Notes under the pieces: generated by a model | The model's input: only the letters and a program-made list of their open reading frames with translations | Told to the model about the DNA's origin: nothing | Database searches by the model: none | Source of the DNA: Bacteroidales bacterium | GTDB lineage: Bacteria; Bacteroidota; Bacteroidia; Bacteroidales; UBA10428 | Direction: 5' to 3' | DNA: 64,000 nucleotides | Assembly (NCBI GenBank): GCA_016931575.1 | Contig: JAFGEO010000079.1 | Span: 24,853 to 88,852, forward strand | Made by a program: the position numbers and the translations under genes | Part shown: positions 27,039-36,799 of the stretch, piece after piece | Layout: each line of letters opens with the position of its first letter | How positions within the stretch are numbered: the first letter of the stretch is position 1

Positions 27039-27689
27039 ATGTCATATGTAGTTTTTATTGATGTAGATCATACCCTGTTGAAGATTAATAGCGGAGAAGG
27101 GGTTTTACGAAAGGCACGAAGGGAAGGTCAGCTTCCGGTTTTACGTATGGTGCACGCCATTGGTCTGGCAATACTTTACAAGATAAAACTTGCAAATCCC
27201 TATAGGATCATGACCAAGTTCGCCGAATGGGTCGGAGGTTGGCATGTTGATGAATTTGGGGAATTTTGCAGGATCCTGACTGATGAGATTCATATTCCCG
27301 CACTGCGTCCTGAAATGATAAAAGAGATTAAGGAACATAAAGACCGGGGTGCCCACCTGGTGATCCTTTCATCGTCGATTCGTCCGGTATGTGACCCGCT
27401 GGCTGTACATTTCGGTATGGATGCAGTCATCAGTTCTGAGCTTGACATAAAAGAAGGGATCTACACGGGCAAGCCGGACGGAGAGTTCTGCTTTCGGGAA
27501 AACAAGCTCAGGCGGATGGAAGAATACCTGGAAAATATCCACTACTCAAAAGAGGATGCCTATTACTATGGAGATTCTACAGACGATTTACCGGTATTAT
27601 ATGCAATAGGCCATCCAGTTTGTGTGTATCCTAAATGGCGATTGAAAAAAATTGCTTTGCGGGAAGGCTGGAGGGTTATTCCGGCATAA
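27039..27689 (+). CDS. HAD-IB family phosphatase
   Basis: 216-aa HAD-superfamily hydrolase of the SerB-like subfamily. Motif I is DVDHT (residues 7-11, the nucleophile and acid Asp both present), motif II is in LVILSSSIRP, and motif III/IV is YYYGDSTDDLPVL. The helical cap between motifs I and II is about 75 residues. In a cluster with an acyltransferase and a lipid kinase it is likely to act on a phospholipid head group or lysophosphatidate-type substrate rather than phosphoserine, but this is inference. Confidence 0.82.
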   Translation: MSYVVFIDVDHTLLKINSGEGVLRKARREGQLPVLRMVHAIGLAILYKIKLANPYRIMTKFAEWVGGWHVDEFGEFCRILTDEIHIPALRPEMIKEIKEHKDRGAHLVILSSSIRPVCDPLAVHFGMDAVISSELDIKEGIYTGKPDGEFCFRENKLRRMEEYLENIHYSKEDAYYYGDSTDDLPVLYAIGHPVCVYPKWRLKKIALREGWRVIPA

Positions 27690-27836
27690 ACCCTTCTTTT
27701 CAGGCAAGTGCATTCAGACTAAGGTACTACCTTATAATTTACAGAAATCCCGCCTCTCAGCTTAGTCTTTTTTTTCTTCCCAATTACATCAAATTACCGC
27801 GTTTAGTTGCACGCACTCCTTCTGGAAGTGTTTGCC

Positions 27837-29345
27837 CTATTCATCCCATTCCGAAACCAGTCCGGAGAATTCTGCCCTGTACCCGTATGGATCAAAATTC
27901 CTGGCTGAATTGACCAGATCAAGCACCATTTCTTTCGAGCTGCTGCCCTTATATTCTGAATCTCGCATAAGTAATCCGAAGCCTGCAACGCCGGCGGCAA
28001 ACCGCATATTCTCTGAGGCTGATTCCAGGCTTACCGGTATTCCTGCAATTTTATGGTGGAGCAGCCGGCTTTCGCTTTCTTCAGGTTTTTTATACCGGAA
28101 ATCAAAGAGTGCGTGTTCTTCACCTTCCACGGGATCAAGCAGGATAAGTTCATACAGGGCTGTAATGGTTTGTCCTGATCCGATTTCACCGGCATCGGTA
28201 GTGTCATTTTCGAAATCCTCTTCCTCCAGCATCCGGTTCTCATAACCAATCAGACGATAGGAATCCACCATTGCCGGATTGAAGGTGATCTGGATCTTGG
28301 AGTCTTTGGCTACCGTATAAAATTTAGAAAGCTCATACGTGAACACCTTTTCGATTTCCGCGGCATTATCGATATATTCGTAATTGCCGTTACCCTTATC
28401 GGCGATTTGTTCCATCATATTATCGTTCAGGTTTCCGGTACCAACACCCAATACAGTCAGGTAGATGCCTGATTCCCTTTTCTCTTCGATAAGTTCCACC
28501 AGTTCGTCTGTTGAAGAAAGACCTACATTGAAATCACCGTCGGTACCCAGAATCACGCGGTTATTGCCACCGGTAATGAAATTCTCTTCAGCGATCTCAT
28601 AAGCCAGGTTAATTCCTGCGCCTCCTGCTGTTGAGCCGCCTGCTTCCAGGTCGTCAATTGCCCGTTTAATGGCTCTGCGTTCATCACCGAAGGTTGAGTT
28701 TAGCAGTACTTCAGTAGAACCTGAATACGTGACGATGGCAATTTTATCCTGATCGCGAAGGTTTTCTGCCAACCGGGTAAAGCCTTCCTTTAGAATATCC
28801 AGTTTGTCAGGGGAATCCATAGAGCCTGAAACGTCGATCAGAAAGACATAGTTAGCATAAGGCAGTTTATCTTCCGCGATGCTTATCCCTTTCATGCCGA
28901 TCCGCATCAGGTGGTGTTCATCGTTCCAGGGGCAGGTTGAAATTTCCGATTCCAGGGAAACGTTTTCCCCGGTTATAGGCTCCTTGTAGTCGAAGGTAAA
29001 GTAGTTCAGGTATTCCTCGATCCTCACCGAGGCGGCAGGAGGCTTGCTTCCCTGGCTCATGAAACGGCGCATATTGGCATAGGATGCCCCGTCTGCATCA
29101 ACCGAAAAGGTTGAGACGGGCTGGTCCTTTACATCAACGAAGGGATTTTCCTCGTACTCTTCATAGTTCTCATAGCTATTACTGGGCATATCAATGTAAC
29201 TCTCATAGGCCCCATATTCATAATCTTTATACCCATCATAATAATCGCAAGAGACCATGGCCAACGCTAAAAGAACCAGAACCGGGAAGAGTTTTAGTAT
29301 GACCGCGAAGATTTTCTGAGTATTGACAGACAGGATTGTTTTCAT
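27837..29345 (-). CDS. VWA-domain lipoprotein, YfbK-like
   Basis: 502-aa protein with a lipoprotein signal: hydrophobic stretch VLVLLALAMVSC with Cys as the lipidated residue. A Tyr- and acid-rich spacer (about 35-70) is followed by the von Willebrand N-terminal domain (STFSVDADGASYANMRRFM), a VWA domain with an intact MIDAS (FLIDVSGSMDS; later GTDGDFNVG) and a C-terminal DUF3520 region. This is the architecture of YfbK-type proteins, which are of unknown function. Likely anchored in the outer or inner membrane facing the periplasm. It stands alone, with about 190 nt to the next gene on each side and no AAA ATPase partner. Confidence 0.9.
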   Translation of the reverse strand: MKTILSVNTQKIFAVILKLFPVLVLLALAMVSCDYYDGYKDYEYGAYESYIDMPSNSYENYEEYEENPFVDVKDQPVSTFSVDADGASYANMRRFMSQGSKPPAASVRIEEYLNYFTFDYKEPITGENVSLESEISTCPWNDEHHLMRIGMKGISIAEDKLPYANYVFLIDVSGSMDSPDKLDILKEGFTRLAENLRDQDKIAIVTYSGSTEVLLNSTFGDERRAIKRAIDDLEAGGSTAGGAGINLAYEIAEENFITGGNNRVILGTDGDFNVGLSSTDELVELIEEKRESGIYLTVLGVGTGNLNDNMMEQIADKGNGNYEYIDNAAEIEKVFTYELSKFYTVAKDSKIQITFNPAMVDSYRLIGYENRMLEEEDFENDTTDAGEIGSGQTITALYELILLDPVEGEEHALFDFRYKKPEESESRLLHHKIAGIPVSLESASENMRFAAGVAGFGLLMRDSEYKGSSSKEMVLDLVNSARNFDPYGYRAEFSGLVSEWDE

Positions 29346-29540
29346 GCTGGTTTGTTTCGTTAAGGTCCCCGAAAGCTGTCCATTTCAAATAAAAACAGCA
29401 GTTTACGGGATACTGTTCATAATTTGAATAAAGACTTAAAAAGTGGCAAAAGGTTGCGTGAAAAAAGGAAAAATTCCTGCTAATTATCTGCTTATCCAGG
29501 GAATGGTCTCTGGGGTGAATGCAGGAGTTTCAAGTTCTTG

Positions 29541-30866
29541 TCAGTTACAAAACTTTTTCGGCTGCCCGGTAGTCTCAATGACATTGTTCCAGAGGACTCC
29601 CTCCAGGGAGATTCGTTTGCGGTCTTTAACAGTCATGGGGATAGGGAGCAACGTAAACCTCGAGTTCCAGTAGCCTACCACGAAGCCGGTTCGGCCCGCC
29701 ATGGCTGCATGCACGGCATTTTGTGCCAGAATGTTGCAGAACAGGCTGTCGTTAGCGTTTGCCGGGGCACTGCGGATAATATAGCTCGGATCGATGTATT
29801 TCATGCTGTAGGGAAAACTTTGGTGGTCGAATTCTTCCCTGATCTTATCCCTGAGGTACATGCCGATATCTTTATACTTAACATTTCCGGAGGCATCTTT
29901 ATCGTGGGTGTCTTCTGTGAACAAATGCTGACCAGCCCCCTCTGCCACAGCGATAAGTACATGGTGTTTTGCTTCAAGCCTTTTCCTGAGCCATTTCAGC
30001 AAACCCTGTGGCCCGTAAAGCTCAAAATTCATTTCGGGTACCAGTACCAGGTTTACCTCCTGTACAGCAAGTGCTGCATTGGCAGCGATAAAACCTGAAT
30101 CGCGTCCCATTAGTTTCACCAGGGCAATGCCATTATAGGCGCCCTTGGCTTCGTTGTGGGCCCCCCGCAGGATATCGGCAGCAATCGTGAAGGCCGTTTC
30201 AAAGCCAAACGACTTTTCAATCAGGTTTATATCGTTATCGATGGTCTTTGGGACGGCGGCTACGGCAATCTTCAGATTGCGACGTGTAATTTCTTCGGTG
30301 ATTTTCTGTGCCCCGCGCAGGGTGCCGTCCCCGCCGATGGTGAACAGGATATTAATATTCATACGTTCCAGGGCATCCACAATTTCGCCGCTATCCTGTG
30401 GTCCCCGTGAGGAGCCCAGGATAGAGCCGCCATGCATATGGATCTCTTCAATTTCATCCGGGACCAGGTCAATGATCTCATGTCCGTATTTTGGGATGAA
30501 CCCTTCATATCCGTAGCGGATCCCGATGATCCTTTGGACCCCGTAACGGTTGTAAAGCTGCATAACCAATCCGCGGATCACGTTGTTCAGCCCCGGGCAT
30601 AAACCTCCACAGGTAACGATGGCCACCTTTGTTTTTGTCGGATCAAAATAGATCTTTTCTTTTGGCCCCCCTTTTTCAAAGGAAATTGGAGTAGTATGAT
30701 TTTCAATTAGTTCATTATAATGACGCAGACTGGCATCCATCAGTACCCGTTCATCATCCCGGACGTAATTAAAGACGCCGTCGCCAAGTTCCTTTGACAG
30801 ATTAAGGGGCGATTGAACGGTGCATTTACCTAAAGAGGGAACCAGGTATTCTTCATTTGTTTGCAT
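29541..30866 (-). CDS. pfkA: 6-phosphofructokinase, ATP-type active site, long form
   Basis: 441-aa enzyme phosphorylating fructose 6-phosphate in glycolysis. The phosphate-donor motif is GGDGT (about 171), whose second Gly normally marks ATP use, combined with PKTIDND (about 199), where Lys is found in pyrophosphate-dependent and plant or trypanosome type enzymes. GGLCPGLN in the N-terminal nucleotide loop and KLMGRDSGFIA for sugar binding are present. An N-terminal extension of about 75 residues precedes the catalytic core, as in the long plant-like group. I infer ATP dependence, but the mixed motif set means the donor should be assayed. The gene stands on its own. Confidence 0.88.
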   Translation of the reverse strand: MQTNEEYLVPSLGKCTVQSPLNLSKELGDGVFNYVRDDERVLMDASLRHYNELIENHTTPISFEKGGPKEKIYFDPTKTKVAIVTCGGLCPGLNNVIRGLVMQLYNRYGVQRIIGIRYGYEGFIPKYGHEIIDLVPDEIEEIHMHGGSILGSSRGPQDSGEIVDALERMNINILFTIGGDGTLRGAQKITEEITRRNLKIAVAAVPKTIDNDINLIEKSFGFETAFTIAADILRGAHNEAKGAYNGIALVKLMGRDSGFIAANAALAVQEVNLVLVPEMNFELYGPQGLLKWLRKRLEAKHHVLIAVAEGAGQHLFTEDTHDKDASGNVKYKDIGMYLRDKIREEFDHQSFPYSMKYIDPSYIIRSAPANANDSLFCNILAQNAVHAAMAGRTGFVVGYWNSRFTLLPIPMTVKDRKRISLEGVLWNNVIETTGQPKKFCN

Positions 30867-30940
30867 GAGCTGTTAGCTTTTAAAATCTAAAAATAATAAA
30901 ATGTGCTGTGTAAAATTAGCTGAGTCTCGATTTCCTTCTG

Positions 30941-32017
30941 TTAAACCTGGATTAATCTATTGAATTCTTCACCAACATTTTTCCAGGTAAGTTCCGGATT
31001 CCCCGCAATTTCCCTATGGTTTCCCTTTGGATTGTACGGGTTGTTGAAAATCTTTCTGATATGCTGTTTCAGCGATTCTTTGTCATTGAAGTAATAGGCC
31101 GAATCATGGGTTGTAACCCGGTTAAATGGATTATCTGCAGCGATGATCTTCAGCTTGGAGTACAAGGCTTCAACGAGCGAGGGGTTCGTCCCCCCTGCCA
31201 TATGTCCGTGAAGGTATAGTTTGCAGTGGGAGCGATAGGCCTGAAGGAGGCCCTTGTCATAAATGGCCTCTTTGAGCATGATATTCTTTTTGCCGCCGTA
31301 TTTTTTAAGGAGAAATCTGCCATACCGGGTTTGGGAGGCATTACTGATAACAATAAGGGGAATATCGGGCAGTTCGCAAAAGGCATCCAGGATAAGTCCA
31401 AGCTGGTTTTCAGGCTCGGCACGGGCAATCACCAGGGCGTACTCATCCTTAATGCCGGGAGGGGGCAGGACATTCTCAGGGATGTGGTCGCCACCGTAAC
31501 CAAGCAGGGCGGTTTTTTTGGTGAACCGACCGGGGATGCTATCCCAGAGGGCGGAATTATCTATGATCAGCATGTCAGCTTTCCAGAGAGACAACCAGCG
31601 GCTGATATACAGAAACAGCCTGGCAAAAGCATTCCATTTTGAGCGTTGCCATTCCATGCCGTCCAGGTGGACGATAATCTTTCCACGAAAAAAGGGAGCC
31701 AGCACCGGAAAGAAAATCCCTAATCCAATGCCCAGGATCAGCAGCGTATCTTCTGGTTTACTCCTCCGGATGGAAAACAGGATGGAACGTAGGTCGTACC
31801 AAAGACTTGAAATGCCGTTTGGGTAGCTGTCAATGAAAAAACGGTGAGCCTCTCCGAACATCGGGGAACGCTCTTCTTTAGCATATAGCCGGGTGCTGCA
31901 GGCAACATACACTTCCATTTTTTTGCTCATTATGCCGGCAAGATTTTCGGCGAAGGTCTCAAAGCCTCCATAGCGTGCAGGAATTCCTGCTGAACCAATG
32001 ATATATAATTTTGACAT
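30941..32017 (-). CDS. Glycosyltransferase with DUF1972 N-terminal domain
   Basis: 358-aa GT-B type glycosyltransferase. The N-terminus (MSKLYIIGSAGIPARYGGFE) is the DUF1972 signature of rhamnosyltransferase-like enzymes that act on cell-surface polysaccharides; HLDGMEWQRSKW follows at about 135. The C-terminal donor domain contains LVIARAEPENQLG and the GGTNPSLVEAL motif with the conserved Glu. It acts in the cytoplasm on a lipid-linked or nucleotide-sugar substrate. No polysaccharide cluster is nearby, so the pathway remains open. Confidence 0.85.
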   Translation of the reverse strand: MSKLYIIGSAGIPARYGGFETFAENLAGIMSKKMEVYVACSTRLYAKEERSPMFGEAHRFFIDSYPNGISSLWYDLRSILFSIRRSKPEDTLLILGIGLGIFFPVLAPFFRGKIIVHLDGMEWQRSKWNAFARLFLYISRWLSLWKADMLIIDNSALWDSIPGRFTKKTALLGYGGDHIPENVLPPPGIKDEYALVIARAEPENQLGLILDAFCELPDIPLIVISNASQTRYGRFLLKKYGGKKNIMLKEAIYDKGLLQAYRSHCKLYLHGHMAGGTNPSLVEALYSKLKIIAADNPFNRVTTHDSAYYFNDKESLKQHIRKIFNNPYNPKGNHREIAGNPELTWKNVGEEFNRLIQV

Positions 32018-32401
32018 CAGAAGAGAACAGACTGAACCGGGTTTAAGTTATTAACAAATGCCAAATTTGTGTTACGAATTGAACAAAAAAAACTCAAAAT
32101 CAGTGTCGGATTGAACTGTAAGATCATACACCCGAATTTAAGCTTAAGTTAATTCTATCCAAATGTTTAATTAACAGACGAATACGTTTGAAATAAAGTT
32201 AAAAGACTGAATATCAATAAGTTGAATTATTTTAATAATTTTTAATCTTTTAATAATCTGATATTAAAATGGATAGATTTTATTTGAGAAAGTCAATACC
32301 AAATTCATTTTTTTTTTAGGATTTTTTTCACAAAATTGCTTACTCTAAAATTAACAGTGCCCTATAAACCTAATTACCTAAAACTAAACATAATACTTAA
32401 C
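32018..32401. other. AT-rich region upstream of dnaA, possible origin or dnaA regulatory region
   Basis: 384 nt with very high A+T, including repeated TTTTAATAATTTTTAATC-like runs at 32228-32260, placed between the glycosyltransferase (-) and dnaA (+). Two facing TCTATCCAAA/TGGATAGA copies (about 32154 and 32271) are present, but I see no good match to the DnaA box TTATCCACA. It could be an unwinding element or simply a long dnaA leader. The replication origin is not demonstrated. Confidence 0.3.
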
Positions 32402-33823
32402 ATGCACAGGGAAGTTTGGAACAATTGTCTCAAAGTAATTAAGGATAATGTACCATCAATAAGCTTTAGGACATGGTTCGAACCTATTGTACCCGTTAGA
32501 TTGGAAAACAATATACTGACCATTCAGGTGCCCAGTCCTTTTTTTTATGAATACCTGGAGGAAAAGTACATTGAGATCATCAGTAAAACCCTGCGTAAAG
32601 AGCTGGGTTATGATGCGAAGCTTGAATACAGTGTCGTAATGGAGTATAACACCGCTGAGAAGCGCAGTCCGCTCACCGTAAAACTGCCTGCTCAGAACCA
32701 AAGGGATCTCAAGAACCATCCTGTATCTGTACCCTTAAATGCTGACGAAAAAACTATTAAGAATCCGTTCATCATTCCGGGATTGAAAAAGCTGGACATT
32801 GATCCGAGGTTAAACCCGGAGAACAGCTTTACCAATTTTGTTGAAGGAGAATGTAACCGATTGGCTCGCTCTGCAGGTATTGCAGTAGCTAATAATCCTG
32901 GCGGTACTGCCTTTAATCCTTTATTGATTTATGGTGATTCCGGATTAGGAAAGACACACCTGGCCCAGGCCATTGGAATTGAGGTTAAAGAGAAGTTTCC
33001 GGATAAGACTGTTCTGTATGTCAATGCCAACAAATTTCAGACTCAGTTCGTTGAATCCATCCGGAACAACAACAAAAACGATTTTCTTCATTTCTACCAA
33101 ATGATTGATGTGCTGATAATTGATGATGTGCATGAATTTGCCGGGAAAGAAAAAACCCAGGACACTTTTTTCCACATCTTTAACCACCTGCATCAATCGG
33201 GAAAACAACTGATCCTGACATCTGACAAGCCACCCGTTGAATTACAGGGAATGGAGCAACGGCTTTTATCCCGTTTCAAGTGGGGACTTTCGGCTGATTT
33301 GCAGATCCCGGATTTTGAAACGCGTATTGCCATCCTGAAGCAGAAAATTTATAAGGATGGAATTGAGATGTCGGATGAAGTGATCGAGTACATCTCGACA
33401 CATATTACAGATAATATCCGGGAGCTGGAAGGTGCCCTGATATCACTCCTGGCACAATCGACACTCAACAAAAAGGAAATTACGCTGGATCTTGCCAGGG
33501 AAATGATCGACAAATTGATCAAGAATACCAAAAGAGAAGTCTCGATCGATTATATCCAGAAGGTTGTCTGTAACTATTATGACATCGGCATTGAGATGTT
33601 ACAGTCTAAAACCCGGAAGCGCGAGATTGTCCAGGCGCGGCAGGTGGCCATGTATTTTAGTAAAAACCTGACCAAATCGTCGCTGGCAACCATTGGCGCT
33701 CAGATAGGAGGGAAGGACCATGCCACGGTGCTCCATGCCTGTAAGACCGTCAATAACCTGATGGACACTGATAAACATTTTAAAAGCCAGATCGAAGACA
33801 TTGAAAAGAAACTGAAATTTTAA
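32402..33823 (+). CDS. dnaA: Chromosomal replication initiator DnaA
   Basis: 473 aa from the ATG at 32402. The track start at 32336 is a TTG adding 22 residues that are not conserved; MHREVWNNCLKVIKDN is the normal beginning. Domain I (1-80) contains the WFEPI motif. Domain II is a short linker. Domain III is the AAA+ core with Walker A GDSGLGKTHL, Walker B VLIIDDVH and sensor residues (about 125-345). Domain IV binds the DnaA box through GGKDHATVLHACKTV. DnaA opens the chromosomal origin in its ATP form. A strong terminator follows within 25 nt. Confidence 0.97.
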   Translation: MHREVWNNCLKVIKDNVPSISFRTWFEPIVPVRLENNILTIQVPSPFFYEYLEEKYIEIISKTLRKELGYDAKLEYSVVMEYNTAEKRSPLTVKLPAQNQRDLKNHPVSVPLNADEKTIKNPFIIPGLKKLDIDPRLNPENSFTNFVEGECNRLARSAGIAVANNPGGTAFNPLLIYGDSGLGKTHLAQAIGIEVKEKFPDKTVLYVNANKFQTQFVESIRNNNKNDFLHFYQMIDVLIIDDVHEFAGKEKTQDTFFHIFNHLHQSGKQLILTSDKPPVELQGMEQRLLSRFKWGLSADLQIPDFETRIAILKQKIYKDGIEMSDEVIEYISTHITDNIRELEGALISLLAQSTLNKKEITLDLAREMIDKLIKNTKREVSIDYIQKVVCNYYDIGIEMLQSKTRKREIVQARQVAMYFSKNLTKSSLATIGAQIGGKDHATVLHACKTVNNLMDTDKHFKSQIEDIEKKLKF

Positions 33824-33848
33824 CCCCGATTTATCGGGGTTTTTTTTT
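33824..33848 (+). terminator. Intrinsic terminator of dnaA
   Basis: CCCCGAT (33824-33830) pairs with ATCGGGG (33833-33839), a tight stem followed by nine T. It begins directly after the stop codon. Confidence 0.92.
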
Positions 33849-33876
33849 GAATTTTTTAGCTCATAGCTGAACCTGA

Positions 33877-34488
33877 ATGGAGCGATACACATTCAAAATA
33901 TTAAAAGCGGAAGCAGAAGGAATTTTCAAAGACCGGGGAAGTAAATTTATCGCCTATGCCTATCCTGTTGAATCGGAGGAGTCAGTTAAGGAAATTATCG
34001 GAAAGCTCAGGAAGGAACATCACAGCGCAAGGCACCATTGTTACGCATACCGGATTGGATTTGCGGACGCAAAATACAGGATGAATGATGACGGAGAACC
34101 CTCCGGAACAGCAGGGAAACCCATATACGGACAGCTTCTCTCATTTGATGTAACCAATACCCTTATCGTGGTTGTAAGATACTTCGGAGGTACCCTGCTG
34201 GGTACCCCGGGACTGATCAATGCCTATCGTTCAGCGGCTGAAGATTGCCTCAGGCAGGCCGTTATCACCGAATATATTCTTACCAAAGGGGTAAGGATCG
34301 GGTTTGACTATTCTCAGCTGAACCTGGTCATGCGTGTGCTCTCGGAAGAAGGGGTCGGCGATGGGGAGAAGACCTTTATGGAGCGCTGTACCATGATGCT
34401 GGATATCCCCCTTCCCTTGTATGAAAAAGTGATGGGCAGGCTAGGTAAAATACCTGAAATACAGATTGATGATCAAGTTTTAAAATAG
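33877..34488 (+). CDS. YigZ/IMPACT family protein
   Basis: 203-aa protein of the UPF0029/IMPACT family. The N-terminal domain shows HHSARHHCYAYRIG and DDGEPSGTAGKPI (about 46-90), the two signature segments; VVRYFGGTLLG follows. The C-terminal domain is the short UPF0029-type ferredoxin-like fold. In eukaryotes IMPACT binds GCN1; the bacterial function is unclear, although nucleic-acid or ribosome association has been proposed. Alone between dnaA and pyrB on the same strand, separated by a terminator from dnaA. Confidence 0.88.
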   Translation: MERYTFKILKAEAEGIFKDRGSKFIAYAYPVESEESVKEIIGKLRKEHHSARHHCYAYRIGFADAKYRMNDDGEPSGTAGKPIYGQLLSFDVTNTLIVVVRYFGGTLLGTPGLINAYRSAAEDCLRQAVITEYILTKGVRIGFDYSQLNLVMRVLSEEGVGDGEKTFMERCTMMLDIPLPLYEKVMGRLGKIPEIQIDDQVLK

Positions 34489-34551
34489 ATGTTAACAATA
34501 GTTTACTTTAGATTGATTGTTGATTAAATTTACTACATAAACCATTGAAAT

Positions 34552-35460
34552 ATGCTGAATAGAAGTCTTGTATCCATTACAGATTTTAATCGGGAGGAGT
34601 ATCTGAAGGTACTGTCAGTAGCGGCAGATTTTGAGCTGAACTCCTATCAGAACCTCCTTCAGGGAAAAGTTATCGCGACACTTTTTTTTGAACCCTCGAC
34701 CCGAACGCGGCTGAGCTTTGAAAGCGCAATCAATCGTTTAGGCGGAAAAGTGATCGGGTTTTCCGATTCGCAGACCACCTCAGTTACTAAAGGGGAGACT
34801 CTGAATGACACCATCCGGGTGATCAGCAATTATGCTGAACTTATTGTCATGCGTCATACACTTGAAGGAAGTGCCAGGTACGCAAGTGAGATATCCAGGG
34901 TACCCATTGTCAATGCAGGCGATGGTGCCAATCAGCATCCCACGCAAACCTTACTCGACTTATATTCCATTCAAAAAACCCAGGGCACCCTTGAAAACCT
35001 GAAAATTTTCATGGTTGGCGACCTGAAATACGGGAGGACGGTCCACTCATTGCTCATGGCACTGTCGGAATTCAATACGACCTTCTACTTTATCGCACCT
35101 GATGAGCTGAAAATGCCGGTTGAATATAAATTACACCTGGAAAAAAAAGGTCTTAAATATTACGAGTCGAAGGAACTCGAAGGAAGTCTCGGGGAAGCTG
35201 ATATCATTTACATGACAAGGGTACAGAAGGAACGTTTTTCAGATCCGATTGAATACGAAAGAACAAAGAACGCATACGTATTAAAAGATTCCATGCTTTG
35301 TGGTACAAAAGATACCCTGCGGGTGCTTCATCCTCTGCCCAGAGTCAATGAGATCCATCCCGATGTAGATGCCAATCCAAAGGCCTACTACTTTCAGCAA
35401 ACTGAAAACGGGGTATATATACGTCAGGCAATTATTTCGTTAATTCTTGGTTTGAAATAG
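34552..35460 (+). CDS. pyrB: Aspartate carbamoyltransferase catalytic subunit
   Basis: 302-aa enzyme joining carbamoyl phosphate and L-aspartate in pyrimidine synthesis. The carbamoyl-phosphate motif [14 protein letters not shown] is at about 46-59, [10 protein letters not shown] at about 129-138 and [14 protein letters not shown] at about 263-276; all catalytic residues are present. The regulatory subunit gene follows after 7 nt, so the two form one operon and the E. coli-type dodecameric enzyme. Confidence 0.97.
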   Translation: MLNRSLVSITDFNREEYLKVLSVAADFELNSYQNLLQGKVIATLFFEPSTRTRLSFESAINRLGGKVIGFSDSQTTSVTKGETLNDTIRVISNYAELIVMRHTLEGSARYASEISRVPIVNAGDGANQHPTQTLLDLYSIQKTQGTLENLKIFMVGDLKYGRTVHSLLMALSEFNTTFYFIAPDELKMPVEYKLHLEKKGLKYYESKELEGSLGEADIIYMTRVQKERFSDPIEYERTKNAYVLKDSMLCGTKDTLRVLHPLPRVNEIHPDVDANPKAYYFQQTENGVYIRQAIISLILGLK

Positions 35461-35467
35461 AAAGCTT

Positions 35468-35923
35468 ATGAAAGATAAAAAACTGGAAGTCAGTGCCCTG
35501 AAAGACGGAACCGTCATTGACCATATTCCTGCCGACAGCCTTTTCAAAGTATTATCCATCCTGAGTCTGCAGAAAATTGAAGGGATGATCACCTTTGGGA
35601 CAAACCTGCCCAGCAAAAGACTGGGAAAAAAAGCGATTATCAAGCTTTCCGATGTCTTTTTCAAAGACAAGGATATCAACAGGATCGCCCTGATCGCGCC
35701 GGATGCCAAGCTGAATATTATAAAAGATTACCAGGTGATCGAGAAAAGGATCGTGCAGGTCCCTGATGAGATTACCGGCATTGTTAAATGTGTCAATCCA
35801 ATGTGTGTCACCAACCACGAAAAGGTACCGACGCGATTTCATGTGCTGGATAAAAAGCAAATGAAACTCAGGTGCCATTTTTGTGAGAAAATGACCGATA
35901 AGGAGCACATGCAGATATTGTAA
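35468..35923 (+). CDS. pyrI: Aspartate carbamoyltransferase regulatory subunit
   Basis: 151-aa partner of PyrB. The N-terminal allosteric domain (about 1-98) binds nucleotide effectors (VSALKDGTVIDHIPAD). The C-terminal zinc domain has four Cys: CVNPMCVTNHE and LRCHFCEKM. It provides feedback control by CTP and activation by ATP in the enterobacterial enzyme. Converges on the DUF4293 gene with 6 nt between ends. Confidence 0.97.
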   Translation: MKDKKLEVSALKDGTVIDHIPADSLFKVLSILSLQKIEGMITFGTNLPSKRLGKKAIIKLSDVFFKDKDINRIALIAPDAKLNIIKDYQVIEKRIVQVPDEITGIVKCVNPMCVTNHEKVPTRFHVLDKKQMKLRCHFCEKMTDKEHMQIL

Positions 35924-35929
35924 TTGTAC

Positions 35930-36589
35930 TTAGCGGAGCCTTTCGTACGACTTAATAAGAATGTCGTCCCGGCGTATAAAACGGAAAGCCTGGAACAATA
36001 ATACCACATTCACCAGGGGAATGATAAGCGTCCACCTGAGATGGGGATCAAAAACTTTCATGCCCTTCTCAAGGCCGATCCCGGCTTTAAAAAGCAGGTA
36101 ATACCCAACGATAGCCAGTAAAATACCCAGCGTCAGAAGGATATTAAAGACACAGAGCCTCATTTGTAACTTGCGGTTATTGAAAAGGAAGATGGTTATC
36201 AGGCTTAGTAAACCTGTGATGATTACCAGTGCGGTAAGCGCAAAGGTATTGTTGTAGACTGTATCCGTATCATAGAGATTTTGCAGTCCCCTGAAGTTGA
36301 GCATCAGGTGTACAACCTTCAGCCTTGTAACCTGCCGTGTAAGGGGTTGGTTGTCCAGGCCTGAGATTTCAGAATCTGCAAGTACTACTGAATCTGCCAG
36401 GGCCTCTGATCCGGTTTCGGCCATCAGGGAGTCGGTATTCTGAATGGCGGAATCTTTGATTTCAGGATTGACAACTTCAGTTACGGTAACAAGTTTTTTG
36501 CCGCCGAATCCGGAGTATGGGAGTTTAATAAACAATCCTGTCAGGATCAATGTCAGGGCAAGGAATACGGTTTGAACTCTTATAAGCAT
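35930..36589 (-). CDS. DUF4293 membrane protein
   Basis: 219-aa inner-membrane protein of a Bacteroidota-specific family. The first helix is at about 5-22 (QTVFLALTLILTGLFIKL), followed by a periplasmic loop of about 90 residues rich in Ser, Asp and Glu, then three helices (TALVIITGLLSLITIFLF; FNILLTLGILLAIVGYYLL; WTLIIPLVNVVLLFQAFRFI) and a basic tail ending RRDDILIKSYERLR. The long loop is larger than I expect for the family. Function unknown. Confidence 0.8.
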   Translation of the reverse strand: MLIRVQTVFLALTLILTGLFIKLPYSGFGGKKLVTVTEVVNPEIKDSAIQNTDSLMAETGSEALADSVVLADSEISGLDNQPLTRQVTRLKVVHLMLNFRGLQNLYDTDTVYNNTFALTALVIITGLLSLITIFLFNNRKLQMRLCVFNILLTLGILLAIVGYYLLFKAGIGLEKGMKVFDPHLRWTLIIPLVNVVLLFQAFRFIRRDDILIKSYERLR

Positions 36590-36732
36590 ACTACAAATTT
36601 TTGAGCCACAAATATAAGCATCTTCAGTTACATACCGAAGATATACTTTCAGTCTTACACCTATTCAGAGAAACTTTTCCTGTGTTTATAAGTGAAATGC
36701 CGTTCAGGAATGCGTATGTTAATTTTATTGAC

Positions 36733-36740
36733 TATTTTTG
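36733..36740 (+). promoter_or_regulatory. -7 promoter box of transketolase
   Basis: TATTTTTG, a perfect TAnnTTTG box, 59 nt before the transketolase ATG. No clear TTTG is present at the -33 position. Confidence 0.5.
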
Positions 36741-36799
36741 CATTTCTTCAAGTCTAGATGACTAAATAAGTCAGTTAATTAATTATTAAACAATACATT

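Noticed and set aside
29538-30098. 186-aa plus-strand ORF inside the phosphofructokinase gene
   Set aside because: Antisense shadow; the minus-strand gene has all expected motifs.
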